A stretch of DNA of 64,000 nt from Rhineura floridana (GCF_030035675.1 NC_084494.1:20009248-20073247), one strand, 5' to 3'. Positions 1 through 11,728 are shown, counted from the stretch's first letter. A program made the numbers and translations. The notes: generated from the letters alone by a model not told the origin.

Positions 1-865
1 TGGCACGTCTCCACCACATACAGCAGATTCCATGATGCTCATGCCAGAGGGAGGCTGAGAACTGAACAGAGTGTTCCTCCTGCCCTTTTCTGCTCCACTG
101 GCTCAGCTAGCCTGGCCTGCAAGCCTCCTGATCCCCTCCCTTCTCCGGTCATCTCTTATCTCTCCCCACAATCCCTTTAAAGATGTTGGAGCATGTTTGG
201 GATCTCCTGGAGCATCCTGGGACATGTGCCGTGAAACCACCCAAGATCCTGGAAAGGGAGAGAAAGTGCTGGAGTCGAAAGAGAAATGTGTATAGCTTAG
301 GAATTCTAAAACCCAAAGCAGGCTGGAAAGAACCTAATATTTAGCTTGGCTTCCATCTCACACAACACGGTTCTTGCTTTTGATCCTTGTTTCATTTTAT
401 ATTGTTCGTAAGGATGAGAGAAATGAGATTAAGTTCACATTTACAGGTGAACCTACCTAATCCACACTTTCCAGAACAACACACAAAACAAAACACAGCC
501 ATCCTTCACCTTTGTCCTTCTCCAAATTTTGCAGTTCTTCTGCTAAGTAATATGTAGAAAAATGAATATAGCAGGGTAAAATGTACATAAAGATGCTTAT
601 ATTCGTGAAAATAACATTAAAATGCATCCTGTTAAGGAAAATTGCTTTTAAAAATCTGTATATTAGGCAAAAGTGCAAATAAACACATGTTTATGAGGAG
701 AAATTCACAGAGGAATCTTTATGAGAACTTTGGGGAGGAAAAGATTCACAAATTGATGTGGAAATATGGAAAACTCCACTTAAGATTGGGGCGGGAAGAA
801 AAATAGAGAAAAACTGAAAGTGACAGGTTTGCCTACTCCTAATTGTTAGGGTTGCTGGGAGACTT
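1..865. other. No recognisable gene or repeat
   Basis: A/T-rich unique-looking sequence; only chance reading frames. Confidence 0.4.
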
Positions 866-904
866 TGGATAGTATCCAACTAAATTCTACTCAGAGTAGT
901 CCCA

Positions 905-1580
905 ATGAAATTTCTGTATGCTATATTCACTAAAATATTCATTTTTATGCACATTTTCCCCTAGTATATGTATTTTTGTAAACATTGGTTGGAGGACTGC
1001 CTCACCAAATTCAGATAAGCGTGAATTCCCCATTTTTTTTGAAACTCACATTCCATTCTCCACATTTTCACAGCAATTTGCATTTAAAAAAAAAAAAAAA
1101 TCCTTATGAAAATTCACCAGGATTTTAGTGCAAATTTCTCCTCATAAACATATTTTTGTTTGCAGTTTTGACTAATATAAACATATTTGCAATTTCCCCT
1201 AATATAATGTATATTTTTATATTATTTTCACTAATATATGCAGTCTTATGCACATGTCCCCCTAATACAGGTGTGGGGGACCTTTGGCCCTCCAGATGTT
1301 GCTGATCTCCTCCTCCTATCATCCCTGGCCATTAGCCATGCTTGCTGCGGCTGATGGGAGTCGAGTTCAGCAACATCTGGAGGGCCAACAGTTCCTCATC
1401 CCTGCCCTAATAAATGCAGTTTTGCATATATTGTTTGGTTGGAGAACTGTATTGCAACATTCAGAGAAGTTAGAATTTCAAAGGATAGCTGTGGTTCAAT
1501 TATGTATTGGTTTGAGAAGTACAAATTGAGTAGCGTCTCAGTAAAATGCAAAGAAAATCAAATTTCTCCTCCATCCCTAA
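905..1580 (+). mobile_element. AGGGATGG-ended repeat family, interrupted copy
   Basis: A/T-rich segment with the internal motif 'cacattttcccctagtatatg' repeated with variation, ending 'ctcctccatccct'. It aligns by eye with copies at 10330, 15605 (inverted) and 23953. A foldback element (1268-1412) interrupts it. Confidence 0.55.
1268..1412. repeat. Foldback element, 'ccagatgttgctga' family
   Basis: Arms 'ggccctccagatgttgctga' and 'cagcaacatctggagggcc' are inverted repeats around a centre with 'ccatgcttgctgcggctgat'; typical MITE-like palindrome. Inserted into the AGGGATGG-ended repeat. Confidence 0.75.
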
Positions 1581-1635
1581 CCCTCAATGAGAATGGTGGA
1601 GGGGCCAAAACTCAGTATCAGAATGCATACTTTGC

Positions 1636-1768
1636 CTGCTGCAGGTTCCTGGCTCCATCCCTGTAAAAGTGTAAAAGATAAGATGAGTAAAGACCTCAGC
1701 TGGGGACCTGGAGAGCGGCTGCCTATCTGAGTAGACAATGCTGGGCAAGATGGAATGGTAGTCTCCTA
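1636..1768 (+). mobile_element. tRNA-derived SINE, 3' part
   Basis: Matches the body of the 2501-2693 SINE in the other orientation ('cctggagagcggctgcc', 'gagtagacaatgctgggcaa'); head degraded. Confidence 0.6.
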
Positions 1769-1915
1769 GAATTTTCAACTTTGCAAGTACCCTAGAGGTC
1801 ATCTAGCCCAACCCCCTTCTCAACGAAGGCCTGCAATGCAAAGATGCAAACAACAACATCCCTCACAAGTGGCCAGCCTCTGCTTAAATGCCTTCAGCAA
1901 TGGAGAACACACCAC

Positions 1916-2270
1916 TGTCGTGGAATTTATGACTCGGTTCTTTTGGGAGGAGACTCAAGAATGAAGCCAAAGCCTGTTTTAAGGTTGTTCATTAAGCACA
2001 GCGCTTCGCTGGTGCAAAGTTCAAAACCCAAATGAGAAAATGGCGGTCGGGTACAGATATATATACCACTACATACGTCATAGCCATAGCGACAGTCTTA
2101 CCCAATCAAGTTCTGCCACAGCAACCCTTTGTCCCAATACTAACTAAATCCCCCTCTAAGTATTCTTGCGAGACTTGCGTTTCCACACATGTTCAGTCTG
2201 CTCAAGCAGCTCTAATTACTACTGTCTATGTGTCTCCCCTGCTTAGAAGGAATGGTGGCCAGAATCCACA
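1916..2270. mobile_element. Candidate solo LTR nested in CR1 (fossil)
   Basis: A 355-bp block with TG...CA ends interrupts the CR1 copy. The short direct repeat 'caccac' lies just left of it and 1-2 bases right of it, as a target duplication would. It contains a TATA-like run near 2057. No internal retroviral sequence is present, so if it is an LTR it is a solo remnant; family not recognised. It is younger than the host CR1. Confidence 0.35.
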
Positions 2271-2500
2271 TCACCACCTTTCCAGGCCATCTGTTCCCCA
2301 CGAACAGCTCTTACCTAATCTCTCTCTTAATGTTTGGCCAAAATCTGCTTCCCTGCAATTTCCCACCATGGGTTCTAGCCCTGCCCTTTAGAGCAAGAGA
2401 GAGCAGCAGAGTCCTCTATTTCATCTTGAATATGACAGCCCTTCAAATATGTGAAGACAGCTATCATGACTCCTGCAAATCTTCTCTTTTCCAGGCAAAA

Positions 2501-2693
2501 CGTAGGAAGCTGCCTGATCATGAGTCAGACTCATCGGTCCTTCTAGCTCAGTATTGTCTACACTGACTGGCAGTGTCTCTCCCGAGTTTCAGGCAGGGGT
2601 CTCTCCCAGCCCTCCCTGGAGACACTGGGGATTGAACCTGGGACCTTCTACATGCAAAGCAGATGCTCTGCCATTGAGCTATGGCTCCTTCCC
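2501..2693 (-). mobile_element. tRNA-derived SINE, nested in CR1
   Basis: Read on the minus strand it has a tRNA-like head with box A ('agctcaatggcagagcatc') and box B ('ggttcaatcccc'), a body ending 'gccagtcagtgtagacaata', and the tail 'gcagcttcctacg'. The CR1 sequence resumes on both sides. This is the best-preserved copy of a family with about ten copies in the window. Confidence 0.85.
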
Positions 2694-3039
2694 CAGTTCT
2701 TTCAACTGTTCCTCACAGGACTTGGCTTCCAGACCCTCTCAGTCTGAATCGCCCTCCTCTGCACACACCCCAGTTGGTCAACATCCTTAAAATGTGGCAA
2801 CAAACGTTCAAACCTGATGTAAGGGAGCTTCCTCCATTGGTGATGAATGAGGCTGTTACATTATAATTTCTTGAAGCCCGCATTCTTCATTTGCGCTTGG
2901 TTCAAACCCCTGTCCACATTTTCTCTCTGATTCTTTGACATACCAATCCCCCAAGCTATTTGGTTGTGTACATTCCCTCTTGGCTGCACTCCTTTCTAGC
3001 TGAGAGCCATCTGCCACCTAGGAGGATGGCAGTTTATTT

Positions 3040-3228
3040 CATTATTACATTTTTATTCCACCTTTCTGAAAGAAGCACAGTTCCCCAGAATTGTAGCTGC
3101 ACAACAATCCCACGAGGTAGGTTAGGCTGAGACAGTATGTGGGTGATCCAGGATTACCCTGTGAGCTTTACAGCTGAGTAGAGATTTGAAATCAGTTTTC
3201 ACCAGTCCTAGTCTAATACTCTAACCCA
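3040..3228 (-). mobile_element. SINE with tRNA-like head, LINE-type tail
   Basis: Plus strand begins with the reversed tail 'tttttattccacctttctg', continues 'cccacgaggtaggttaggct', and ends in the degraded tRNA-head complement 'actctaaccc'. The head is cut off by the adjacent hAT-type element at 3229. Confidence 0.55.
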
Positions 3229-3671
3229 GGTATGGTGAACTTTTTCAGCCTGAGGGCCACATTTCCTTCTGGACAACTTTCTGAGGACCACATGCCAGTG
3301 GTGAGCAAGGCCAGAGGTCAGAGTTACGAATGTAATTTTTTATCTTGTTACAGCTGGCTCACACAATCACACACCCCTCTCTGTCCTCCATCCAGACAAG
3401 GAACAGGCATCATCAGAGTTCAAGGACACATTTTAGCCAGTCAAAAACATTTCGGGTACGAACCATGGCCAGTGAAGGGTGTTGTTGCCTGGGGAGAGTT
3501 CTGAGGGCCTAGACATCAGTTCCAGTTCCAGCACAACAGAAGACATGCTGAAGCCTTTTTGCAAAGTTTTCACATTTTGCATTTGCCATTTGGGCAGAGG
3601 AGTCCACCCACATTACTCTCTCAGAATTTGAAATGTGTCCACTGGTCCAAAAAGGTTGGCAACCCCTGTTC
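3229..3671 (+). mobile_element. hAT-type non-autonomous element
   Basis: Ends 'caggtatggtgaactttttc' and 'aaaaaggttggcaacccctg' are imperfect inverted repeats. Internal 'gagggccacatttccttctg' and 'gccagtggtgagcaaggcca' recur at 28272 and 34975. Confidence 0.65.
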
Positions 3672-4524
3672 TAGGAAGTACCTGATCTCAGACGAACCCT
3701 GCTGTATCCTGGTTGCTAGGATAAAAAGGAAGGGCAAACTACAGAGATTCTAAGGGCTGCTAGAAAATAAGAGAGAAGCAGGAAAAGTGCAATAAAGGGG
3801 AAGGGAAAAACAGAAGCTCTTTTATTGCCTGCTGTCTAAACAACTCACTTATCAATGACAGCTCTGACTCATTAGCACTTGGTTCCAATGATACGGGGAG
3901 CAGCCAAGCTGGTTTATTTCACAGATGTTGCTTAGAAGGTTACCTGTACATTGTGCTTCATAACTTTCTGTCTAGGTGGGCTGGAGACTTACTTTTTAAA
4001 AATGAAAGTTCAGAGTCTGGGGCCAGTGAAGGCCTCCACAGTTGTCATGGCATCCATGGGCCCTGGGTTGGCAACCTCCATTCTAATAAATGTGTATTTC
4101 CCCCACAAATGAAGGCAAGTCTGACAACTCTAATATGTTGTTATTATTTTGTCACTTGTTAGCAAGGTCTCTAAGCGACTTACATGAATTTCTGCTTGCT
4201 AGACTCCAGCTCTTCATTCAGTCATAGATCTCTGTTCTTAAAATCCCTTTAGGAAACCAATAGCCTTTTCACTCTGATTGCAAGATCACCACATCCAAAC
4301 TTGTCTGGTTGGACTTCCTCCACTTGGCAAGAGCCCTAAATTGAGTGATTAATTTCCTCAAGGGCCAGCCTTGTAGATGTAATTTTGCATGGCCATATAA
4401 CTGCAGGATTCAATGGCAATAAAAGTCTAGGTAAGTATTTCATTAATTGGGTGTTTACACTAAAGGCAGACATTGTTGAATAAAATCATGGTTTAAAAGC
4501 ATATGCATATTTTTTTATTCTGCC

Positions 4525-4592
4525 CAGTAGTGTAGTAGCAAATTCAGAAGTTCAGTGTCCCTTCATAATAATCACAGCCATGCTCCCTTCTA
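4525..4592 (+). repeat. Short shared repeat segment
   Basis: 'gtagtagcaaattcagaagt' and 'aatcacagccatgctccctt' match 26088-26155; probably part of a larger unrecognised element. Confidence 0.35.
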
Positions 4593-5335
4593 AAATTATA
4601 CAATCATCTAAAACTACAGAATAATCAGATTATTGAATACAGCTGTCTGCTTCTTTGTCACTGTCACATTTGACTGTCCTTTCTTACTGTCAGAGATATT
4701 GCTTGAATTACTGAATTCAGTGACTACACGTTGATGTCCTGCTGCTACCAAACTGCTTTATGATGTAGATGGGATGCTATCATCAGGATTCATTGTCTCT
4801 TTTTCTGCAATTACAGGCTTCTCACTCACCACAACTTGGCTTTTTGAAGTAGGACCTAATAGAAGCTCTTTTCACTTTGATTGGCTCCAATCATCAGGAA
4901 ATGACAAGGAAGCAAGTTAGAAGGCCCTTCTCAGCAGCTAACACACTCCCCTTTCATGCTGATTGGCTCATAGGATGCCAGAGACATAGGGACCCTGCTG
5001 GGACCTGGTTCCCAAAAAGGAAATGGGTCTTAGAACCCCTGAGACTCTGGACTACACCCCTGATTCTGCCACAATCCTCCCATATTATTTGTGTTGATTT
5101 TAGCATGGCCTAGGTATGCTTACTTTGGCAGCAAAACAGCCCAGAGGTAAGGCTATGAATGATGCTCACCACTGAAGGAAAGAGGCAGCTTGAACGGTTC
5201 ATAATCCTGTGCCACTTACTCTGCTGATAATTGTCATTTTGGTTCCCTTGTGTTCTATGTGTTTGAAGTGTCCGCTAAGAATTATGCAAGGATTATCAAT
5301 CCATCTAATACAAAAGAAGAGCCTGTGGTGACTGG

Positions 5336-5535
5336 CTAGTTTTGTTCCTGTCGTTCTCCCTGCTGAGTTCTACAAGGGCAATATTGAGACTGAAGAGGAG
5401 GAGGAGGAAGCTGATAAGACAGTGATATCCCCTTGGAGTTGTTGTAAATAGGAAGGCATATGGGTGGGGGCTGGGCTGAGGGTAGGCTGAGATTGGTGGG
5501 GCAGTGCTCCATTTGCCCTAAAGGACCAGGCTCCA
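5336..5535 (+). repeat. Interspersed repeat, unrecognised family, copy 1
   Basis: Shares with 25080-25258 'gctgagttctacaagggcaa', 'gaggaggaggaagctgataa' and 'ggtggggcagtgctccattt'. Class unknown. Confidence 0.45.
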
Positions 5536-6060
5536 TTGGAGAAGAGTCCTGCTGGATCAGACCAAAGGCCCATCCTGTTCCCACAGTAGCCAGTCATATG
5601 CTTCTGGGAAGCCTAACGCAAGACAGGAGCATAATAACCCTCTCCTGCTCACGTTCCCCAGCTACTGGCACTCAGAGGCGTGCTGTCTCTGGTTCAGGTT
5701 GCAAACAGCTACTGTGATTACCTGTGACTGTCAATGATAGCCTTATCCTCCACAAAGTGGTCTTCTTGTTGTTATATGCCTTCAAGTCAATTACAACTTA
5801 TGGCGACCCTGTGAATCTTATTTGGATATATTCATAGGGTTTTCATGGTAAGAGGTATTCAGAGGTGGTTTACCATTGCCTTCCTCTAAGCCTACGGCAC
5901 CCGGTATTCTCCAGCAGTCTCCCATCTAAGTACTAACCAGGCCTGACCCTGCTTAGCTTCCAAGATCAGACGAGATCAGGTGCGTTCAGGGTAGTATGTG
6001 TTCTAATCCCCTCTTAAAGCCATCTAATCCCCTGGCCTTCTTGCAGCAGCCAATTTGGGT
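5536..6060 (+). mobile_element. CR1/L3-type LINE 3' region, split by the 5S-headed SINE
   Basis: Left part runs 'tcctgctggatcagaccaaa' to 'gatagccttatcctcc' (5536-5755). After the SINE it resumes with 'ctaatcccctcttaaagcca' (from about 6003). The same family recurs at 8478, 17985, 22503, 27468, 35908 and 53550. Confidence 0.75.
5752..5998 (-). mobile_element. 5S rRNA-headed SINE
   Basis: On the minus strand the first about 109 nt (5998-5890) are a near-complete 5S rRNA-like head, with 'gaagctaagcagggtcaggc' (box A region) and 'ctggttagtacttagatggg' readily recognisable. The remaining part (5889-5752) is a SINE tail containing the complement of 'ttcatggtaagaggtattc' and 'ccttcaagtcaattacaact'. 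The same tail occurs at 28903-29000 behind a different head. The element interrupts a CR1/L3 copy. Confidence 0.85.
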
Positions 6061-6414
6061 GGGGCACTGCCTTTTGCGGAAGTGCAACTGGGCCACCCTG
6101 AAATAATTAGGTGGTTTCTGCATACTCAAAGGACTCCCCAAGTATGCAGACCTCTATTTTTTCTAAATTAACGGAAGGAAACTTTTTTTTTAATGTGAAT
6201 GCATAACAAGAACCTGTGAACTTCCAGGAATGCTGGAAATGTTATTTGGAGGTAGGGAGATTGAATTGGTCTGCTTGAGCCCCTTACATAGGATCTTGGA
6301 GAAGGACACAGGCTTTGCTAGATACCTAAAAGAAATGGTGCACAGGGGAAATTAAGATGGTAGGTGGTTGAAGTCTCACTGCTGCTGCACTCTGCAGTGC
6401 ACTGAGGCACCCTT

Positions 6415-6512
6415 GCTGCCCTCCAGGTATTTTGGACTACAACTCCCATCAACTCCAGCTGGCACCATGTAGTCCAAAACATCTGGAAGGCAGCAGATTA
6501 ACAAAGGCTGGT
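6415..6512. repeat. Foldback element, same family, shortened centre
   Basis: Arms 'tgccctccaggtattttgga' and 'gtccaaaacatctggaaggc' pair; the centre is reduced. Confidence 0.55.
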
Positions 6513-8036
6513 GTAAGTAAAGGGTTTTTTATTTTATTTTTTTTTAAAAAATAGGAGATCCAGAGCCCAGTGCAAAATAGCCAAGGATCACTTCCCTGAG
6601 CCACTCCCTAACAGCAACCCTGCTGAAGCGTTCAGAAGGGTGGGACATTAAAAGGGTGTCTCTTTATACACACACACACACACCTTTTTTCCACTCTGGT
6701 TTGGCAAGGCCCCAAATAGGTGTAGTCCTGTCAGGGACTGGGGATACACTGCAACATTTTGTTTGCAGCTCCTTTCTTATATTAAAGAACATCCAAACTC
6801 AGCATCATCACATGCTGTCAACTTTTCCCTTCAGTCTTCCCGTGCATATTATCTTATGCGCAGAGTTCCTTCTCCTCCAAAACAGATTATTTCCCCCCCT
6901 TAAGAAACATATTTTCTGAAGAAAAGAATGGAAGGTGTATTTAAACAGTTTTTTGGTGAAAAAGAAAGTTTTAGCTTACAATTGGCACTTACAGGACAAA
7001 CCGATCTGGAAAACGCTCAAGTTCCTAGCTTTCTGCCATCTTCTGTTTAGGCTTCAAACTTTCAAACAGTGACTTTTCAAGGGCATCCATTGGACAATTC
7101 TACAAGATTATTGCTCAACATTCCTGGGAGCCCGTATAGTCTCCCTGCGTCCTTTTCAGTTTGATCTGCTAAGCTAGGTGTGGGAAAGCTTTGGCCTTCC
7201 AGATGTTGCTGAACTACAACTCCCATCACGCCTGGTCATTGGCCATGCTTGCTGGGGCTGATGGGAGTTGTAATTAAGCGACATCTGGAAGGCTAAAGTT
7301 TCCCCATCCCTGTGCTAAAAGGCTGAGGACTGGGATGTGCATAAAGGAAGCTGCATTGTATCAAGTCAGACTTGGATAAAATTGGGAGTGCGAGCCAGAA
7401 AGGAAGAGAAATAAAAACATAATATTTCACTTAAAAGGAATGTTTTGGTCTTCATAGATTCCAAGAAAAATGTACCAATAGTCTGGCTCTGTAAGTTAAG
7501 AATTTAAACTCTTCGAAAATTATCAGAAATGATATTTCTGGCCTTAACATTAGTGGATGATATTAATTAAGCAGAGGTACAAAGGAAAAGTGATTTGTTG
7601 GCATATAAAAGTGACAAAGGGGCTGTGTGTGTTCTTTTCTGCTTTCCCATGGTTGTTCTGGGTGCAGGAGCTCCAACGTGCACAAGCTCAGAATACTTTA
7701 CACAAAATGAGGAAGACTCTCTGGATGCTCCATTTCCATCACAGGGAGAAAAGGAAAATAGAGCTAAACTTCAGAGGCAAGATGAAAAACTGCTCAACCT
7801 CTGCAGAAGCAGGGCTCTGAGATTACTTTTCTTGCAGATCTTTAGACATACGCATAAGTGACCTGAGTACATTCTGTGCCTTTCCAAAGCAGCGTGCCCT
7901 TCTGGCTCAATAGTAATGGGAGTTCAACATTGCTCAGTTTTGAGTGCTTGAACCAACCAGCTATTTTCTGCAAACTCAGTGCCATTGTGTTCTGCAGGAA
8001 ACACTGTGCACATGAAGTTCAGCCCTTTGGCATAAG
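6513..8036. other. Mostly unique-looking sequence
   Basis: Contains a short (CA)n run at 6665-6684 and the foldback at 7176-7318; the overlapping frames of about 87 codons at 7557-7861 have no recognisable domain. Confidence 0.4.
7176..7318. repeat. Foldback element, same family, full copy
   Basis: 'ggccttccagatgttgctga', 'ctacaactcccatcacgcct', 'gctggggctgatgggagttg' and the closing 'cgacatctggaaggctaaag'. Confidence 0.75.
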
Positions 8037-8093
<57 letters not shown>

Positions 8094-8094
8094 G
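8037..8094. repeat. (TC)n then (GT)n microsatellite
   Basis: Compound dinucleotide run, 58 bp, with one interruption. Confidence 0.95.
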
Positions 8095-8477
8095 TGAGGA
8101 TGCATTTACACATTACACAAGTAGCACAGCTACCCATTGCACAAAGCAATGGATATGCCAGAAAACAGAATTGCTGGCAATTGCCTTTTCAACTGCAAGT
8201 TTCACAGCACTGTTGTGAAGTGTAAGAGAAAAGCACAGTGTATTAGCATAATTTCATGCTTGTCTGTGGGTCATGCACCAGTTTATTATCCTTTGAGCAA
8301 GCACCAGGCAGCCAGCTGCCCCCATGCAGTTTAACTCCTTCTCATTGTGCCTGGAAGGCTTAGACATGCAGTTGCATGCAGTCCCAACCAGCTACCAAAA
8401 ATTAATGGATGATAAGGATATCCATGGCTACTACCCACAATGAGTATATTCTGCCTCTGCTGTCGGTGGAAGTATGG

Positions 8478-8640
8478 CTCTGACTGTCAGTCGCTGGGAA
8501 TCACAGGTGGAGAGAGTGCTGTTGTGTCCAGGTCCTGCTTGTGGGTTTCCCATAAGCATCTGGTTGGCCAGAAGAAGATGCTGGACTAGGTGGGCCATTG
8601 GCCTCATCCAGCAGGGCTCTACTTATGTTCTTATTGGATG
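8478..8640 (-). mobile_element. CR1/L3-type LINE fragment
   Basis: Reverse-complement of the family's start, for example 'gatgctggactaggtgggcc' and 'cctcatccagcagggctcta'. Confidence 0.75.
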
Positions 8641-9517
8641 GAGAAAACATGGGAATATGTGATTCCGTCTAAGCTAACTCAAGAAATTAGGCAGGCTAAG
8701 AACCGTAACCTGTAATATCAATACAATGGCAATTTGATTCCTTTCTATATCATACGAATGGGAGCTGCAACACAGTGTTGCATTGTGGCATCTGTCCTGT
8801 CCAGTGCCCTTCTGCAAGATACCCCATTCTTTTCCTGCTCTTGCATGGTTTTTTATAGGATTGCAGAGTGAATTCATAATCCTTTAATGCAAGAGGTGCT
8901 TTTTTTCTTGTGATGCTGTCATCATTCTGTTTTATCCTATTTCTGGAAGACGAACAGTCTGTGGCAAAGAGAGAGATGGAGACCCACCCCTCAGTGAACA
9001 CATGCATGTTTTACTGACTACCCCCCCCCCCAGACAAGTCTCCTATCCGTTTCATGCAAGGCAATCTCCTCGGGATAAATGGTCTCATATGGCAGCAATT
9101 ATGGGCTGTTTGCACAGCCTGAAACTGCCTTTTATCATGCCCAGCACCTTGGGCAGCCTGTGGTTTATTTTATGGATAATGAACCACACGTGCAAAACTT
9201 AATGAATGGCTTTGCAAATCCAAGTAGCCCAATGCCTTCTTTTGCAGAGTGCGTGCTTACATTCCACTTACATAGTACTTAAAAACAAACAAAACACGCA
9301 CACGACAAAATGGCATTCTTGGAGTTCACCTTGTTCAAATCATAAAAACAGAAGAACAAGACACTTCAAGAATGGAACTTTCCAGATGGTTGTTGTGTCT
9401 ACATATCCCTTGGCCTCTGGATCCAAAGCAGAGCCAAAGTGATCCAGATGCCTCCAAACAATCTATTCAAGAGGGCCTTTCCCCCCCTGTAGTGACACTT
9501 TCTCTTGTGTGTTTCCT

Positions 9518-9722
9518 TGGTGATGGGACCAGAGCTCACTGACAGAGCACACGTTTTGTGGTTCTGGATTCAGTCCCTGGTATCTCCAGTTAAAAGGATT
9601 AGTGAGCTGGTGATGGGAAAAACATCTGCCTTTCATCCCGGTGAGCTGCCGCCAGTCAGAGTAAACTGTATTGGCTTTGATGAACAAATAGTCCAGCCTG
9701 ATATAAGGCAGCTTTGTATGAG
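9518..9722 (+). mobile_element. tRNA-derived SINE, nearly full length
   Basis: Head with box A ('gagctcactgacagagcac') and box B ('ggattcagtcc', 9566-9576), body 'gccgccagtcagagtaaac', and the tail 'ataaggcagctttgtatg'. Same family as 2501-2693. Confidence 0.8.
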
Positions 9723-10179
9723 GGATTCTAATGAACTCTGCAAGAGATCGGAACACAGCAACTTCTTTCGCCTCTGGACCCCAGCTGCACAGTATTGATC
9801 AGAGTATTGACCCATGCAAAGAGATTGTGTCAACCACATTCCAGCCTTCTGGGCTATCAAGAAAGTGCAGCTGCTACTTAAATGAATGATGCTGAATTCA
9901 GCTGAGGGTGGGCACCAAAAGGAGGGCAAGTTGCCAACATCCAAGCATAACAAGAGAAGGGAAAACTTCGTAAACTAGAGCAAAACTAGGTCAATCCACT
10001 GTGGGTTATGTGCAAAGAATACTACATGAGAACATAATTATGATCAAAAGAATGATGATAATCCAGGTCTGGTCCTTTGCAGCATTTTTAAATACTTGTC
10101 TGACAACCAATATGTTCCCTTTGAGGTTAAATTGAAAGTGTTTGACATTGCCTCTTTCTGCATATCAATGTTATGCCCT

Positions 10180-10322
10180 TGTTACGTGTGCAGAAGAACC
10201 CAGATTAAGTCTCTGGCAGTTCCAGGGATCAGGTGCCTGGTGATGGGAAAGAACTCTAGGCCTGAGACCCTAGAGAGTTGCTGCTAGTCTGCATAGTTTA
10301 CTGGGCAAGATGTAAGGATGGA
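10180..10322 (+). mobile_element. tRNA-derived SINE, 5'-truncated
   Basis: Begins near box B ('gattaagtctctgg') and carries the body ('tgagaccctagagagttgctgc'). Box A missing. Confidence 0.6.
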
Positions 10323-10329
10323 TGAATCT

Positions 10330-10627
10330 GTCAACTTCAGTTTACATTAGCAGGAAAATTCATACACATTTTAGTGTGCGTTTCACCTAAGATACAGACA
10401 TTTTGGCAGGCAGTTCCTCCTAATATAATGCACCTTTGTATCTTATTTTCACAAATGCATGCATTTTTGTACATACTTTCCCCTAATATACCCATGTTTT
10501 GAGTGGGGGGAGCTGCACTGAGAAATTCAGAAAAGTGCTTTTTTTGAAGGAGAGCGGGGATTCAGTTCATTGTATTGCTTTGAGAAGCGAGACTTAAAAT
10601 GCAAACAGATTCCTCCCCCTCCATAGC
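10330..10627 (+). mobile_element. AGGGATGG-ended repeat family, partial copy
   Basis: Contains 'tgcatttttgtacatacttt', 'cccctaatataccc', 'gagctgcactgagaaattca', and ends 'cccctccatagcc'. Confidence 0.5.
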
Positions 10628-11587
10628 CTGATGACGGGATATTCTTGCACTTGGTCCTGGTCACTTCAACAAAGTATTCTGCCTTTTGCCAAGATCATGA
10701 GTTGCTTAAACTCTCCAGAGCTTCAGGGAAGTAACTGCAAAACTGCCAGTTTTCATCAGCTTTGAACCTGTTGTGCAATAATTCGGGAGAGGCTTGGAAA
10801 TACAATTTTAGAGCGACTAGCATTCTTCATTATGCCATGCTGGATTGTGAAGACTGAAGAGTTCAATGGCGTACACATTGCATCGTCTATATCTACTCCC
10901 AGTGTCAACCTGCACATTGCACTGATTGTGTGCAAACCATTCCCCTGCATGTTTGTTCAATTTAAAAAGCTGTTGGGGGTTGGGAACCAGATTGGACCAT
11001 GGGAAAAATTGTTACAGTTTTTGGTGGATATATATTGCAGCAGAGTGCAGAAATAGCTGGTCTGTTAAAATTTATAGATGAAAAAATAAAGAAACAAGGT
11101 TTATTGCTACAAAAAGGCAATGTCATACCTCCTGAAGCAGCCATGTGACTTTCACTCAGGGAGCCATTACTCACTAACCGAAAACCAAGATAGGAAGAGA
11201 AGGGACGAAGGGGAGGAACAAAGCCTGCAAAAACAGCAACCACTTTAGAGGAGAAATTAGCAGAGGGAATAACAGATTGCCTTTCTGTCTATCATCTCCC
11301 TACCCCTTCCACTGGTTCAGGTCACATGTAACATTGTTGGTGTTCTACTCCCAGCAAAACTGGGGTTAAGTCTTCCCTTCACCACAGTATTGACAACCCC
11401 CACCCCTCCCCAGAAGCTGTAATTAGCCCCAGGAGAAAAGCTTCCATTGGGTTATATCCAACTAAGCTCTAACCACTGAAATTAATGGACCAAACTTAGC
11501 CATGCTAATAAATTTCAATGGGTCTACTCTGGGTAGGACTAACAAGTGATATAGCCCATTGACACCAATGTGAGGATCACTCTCTGG

Positions 11588-11728
11588 GCAAGGATGGGGA
11601 ACCTGCAGCCCTCCAGATGTTGTTTGGCTCCATATCCTATCAGTCCCAGGTGACATAGCACATGGTCAAGGAAGATGGGAACTGTAGTCCAACTCCATCT
11701 GGAGAGCCACAGGTTTCACACCCCTGCC
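11588..11728. repeat. Foldback element, same family
   Basis: Arms 'gcagccctccagatgttgtt' and 'actccatctggagagccaca' pair; centre diverged. Confidence 0.65.

Larger units (their letters stand above)
1775..2830 (+). mobile_element. CR1 LINE 3' region, interrupted by two insertions
   Basis: The segment carries the amniote CR1 3' end in order: 'gaggtcatctagcccaaccc', 'gaacagctcttacctaat', 'gacagcccttcaaatatgtg', 'tcttctcttttccaggcaaa', 'tttcaactgttcctcacagg' and 'ggcttccagaccctctc'. Insertions at about 1916-2270 (possible solo LTR) and 2501-2693 (tRNA-type SINE, opposite strand) split it. Divergence from the remembered consensus is moderate to high, so it is an old copy. Confidence 0.8.

Noticed and set aside
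2501-2693. A functional tRNA gene
   Set aside because: Boxes A and B are present but the body and tail match about ten dispersed SINE copies, and no full cloverleaf is seen.
5890-5998. A genuine 5S rRNA gene on the minus strand
   Set aside because: The sequence is diverged, lacks part of the end, and is fused to a SINE tail found elsewhere; it is a SINE head.
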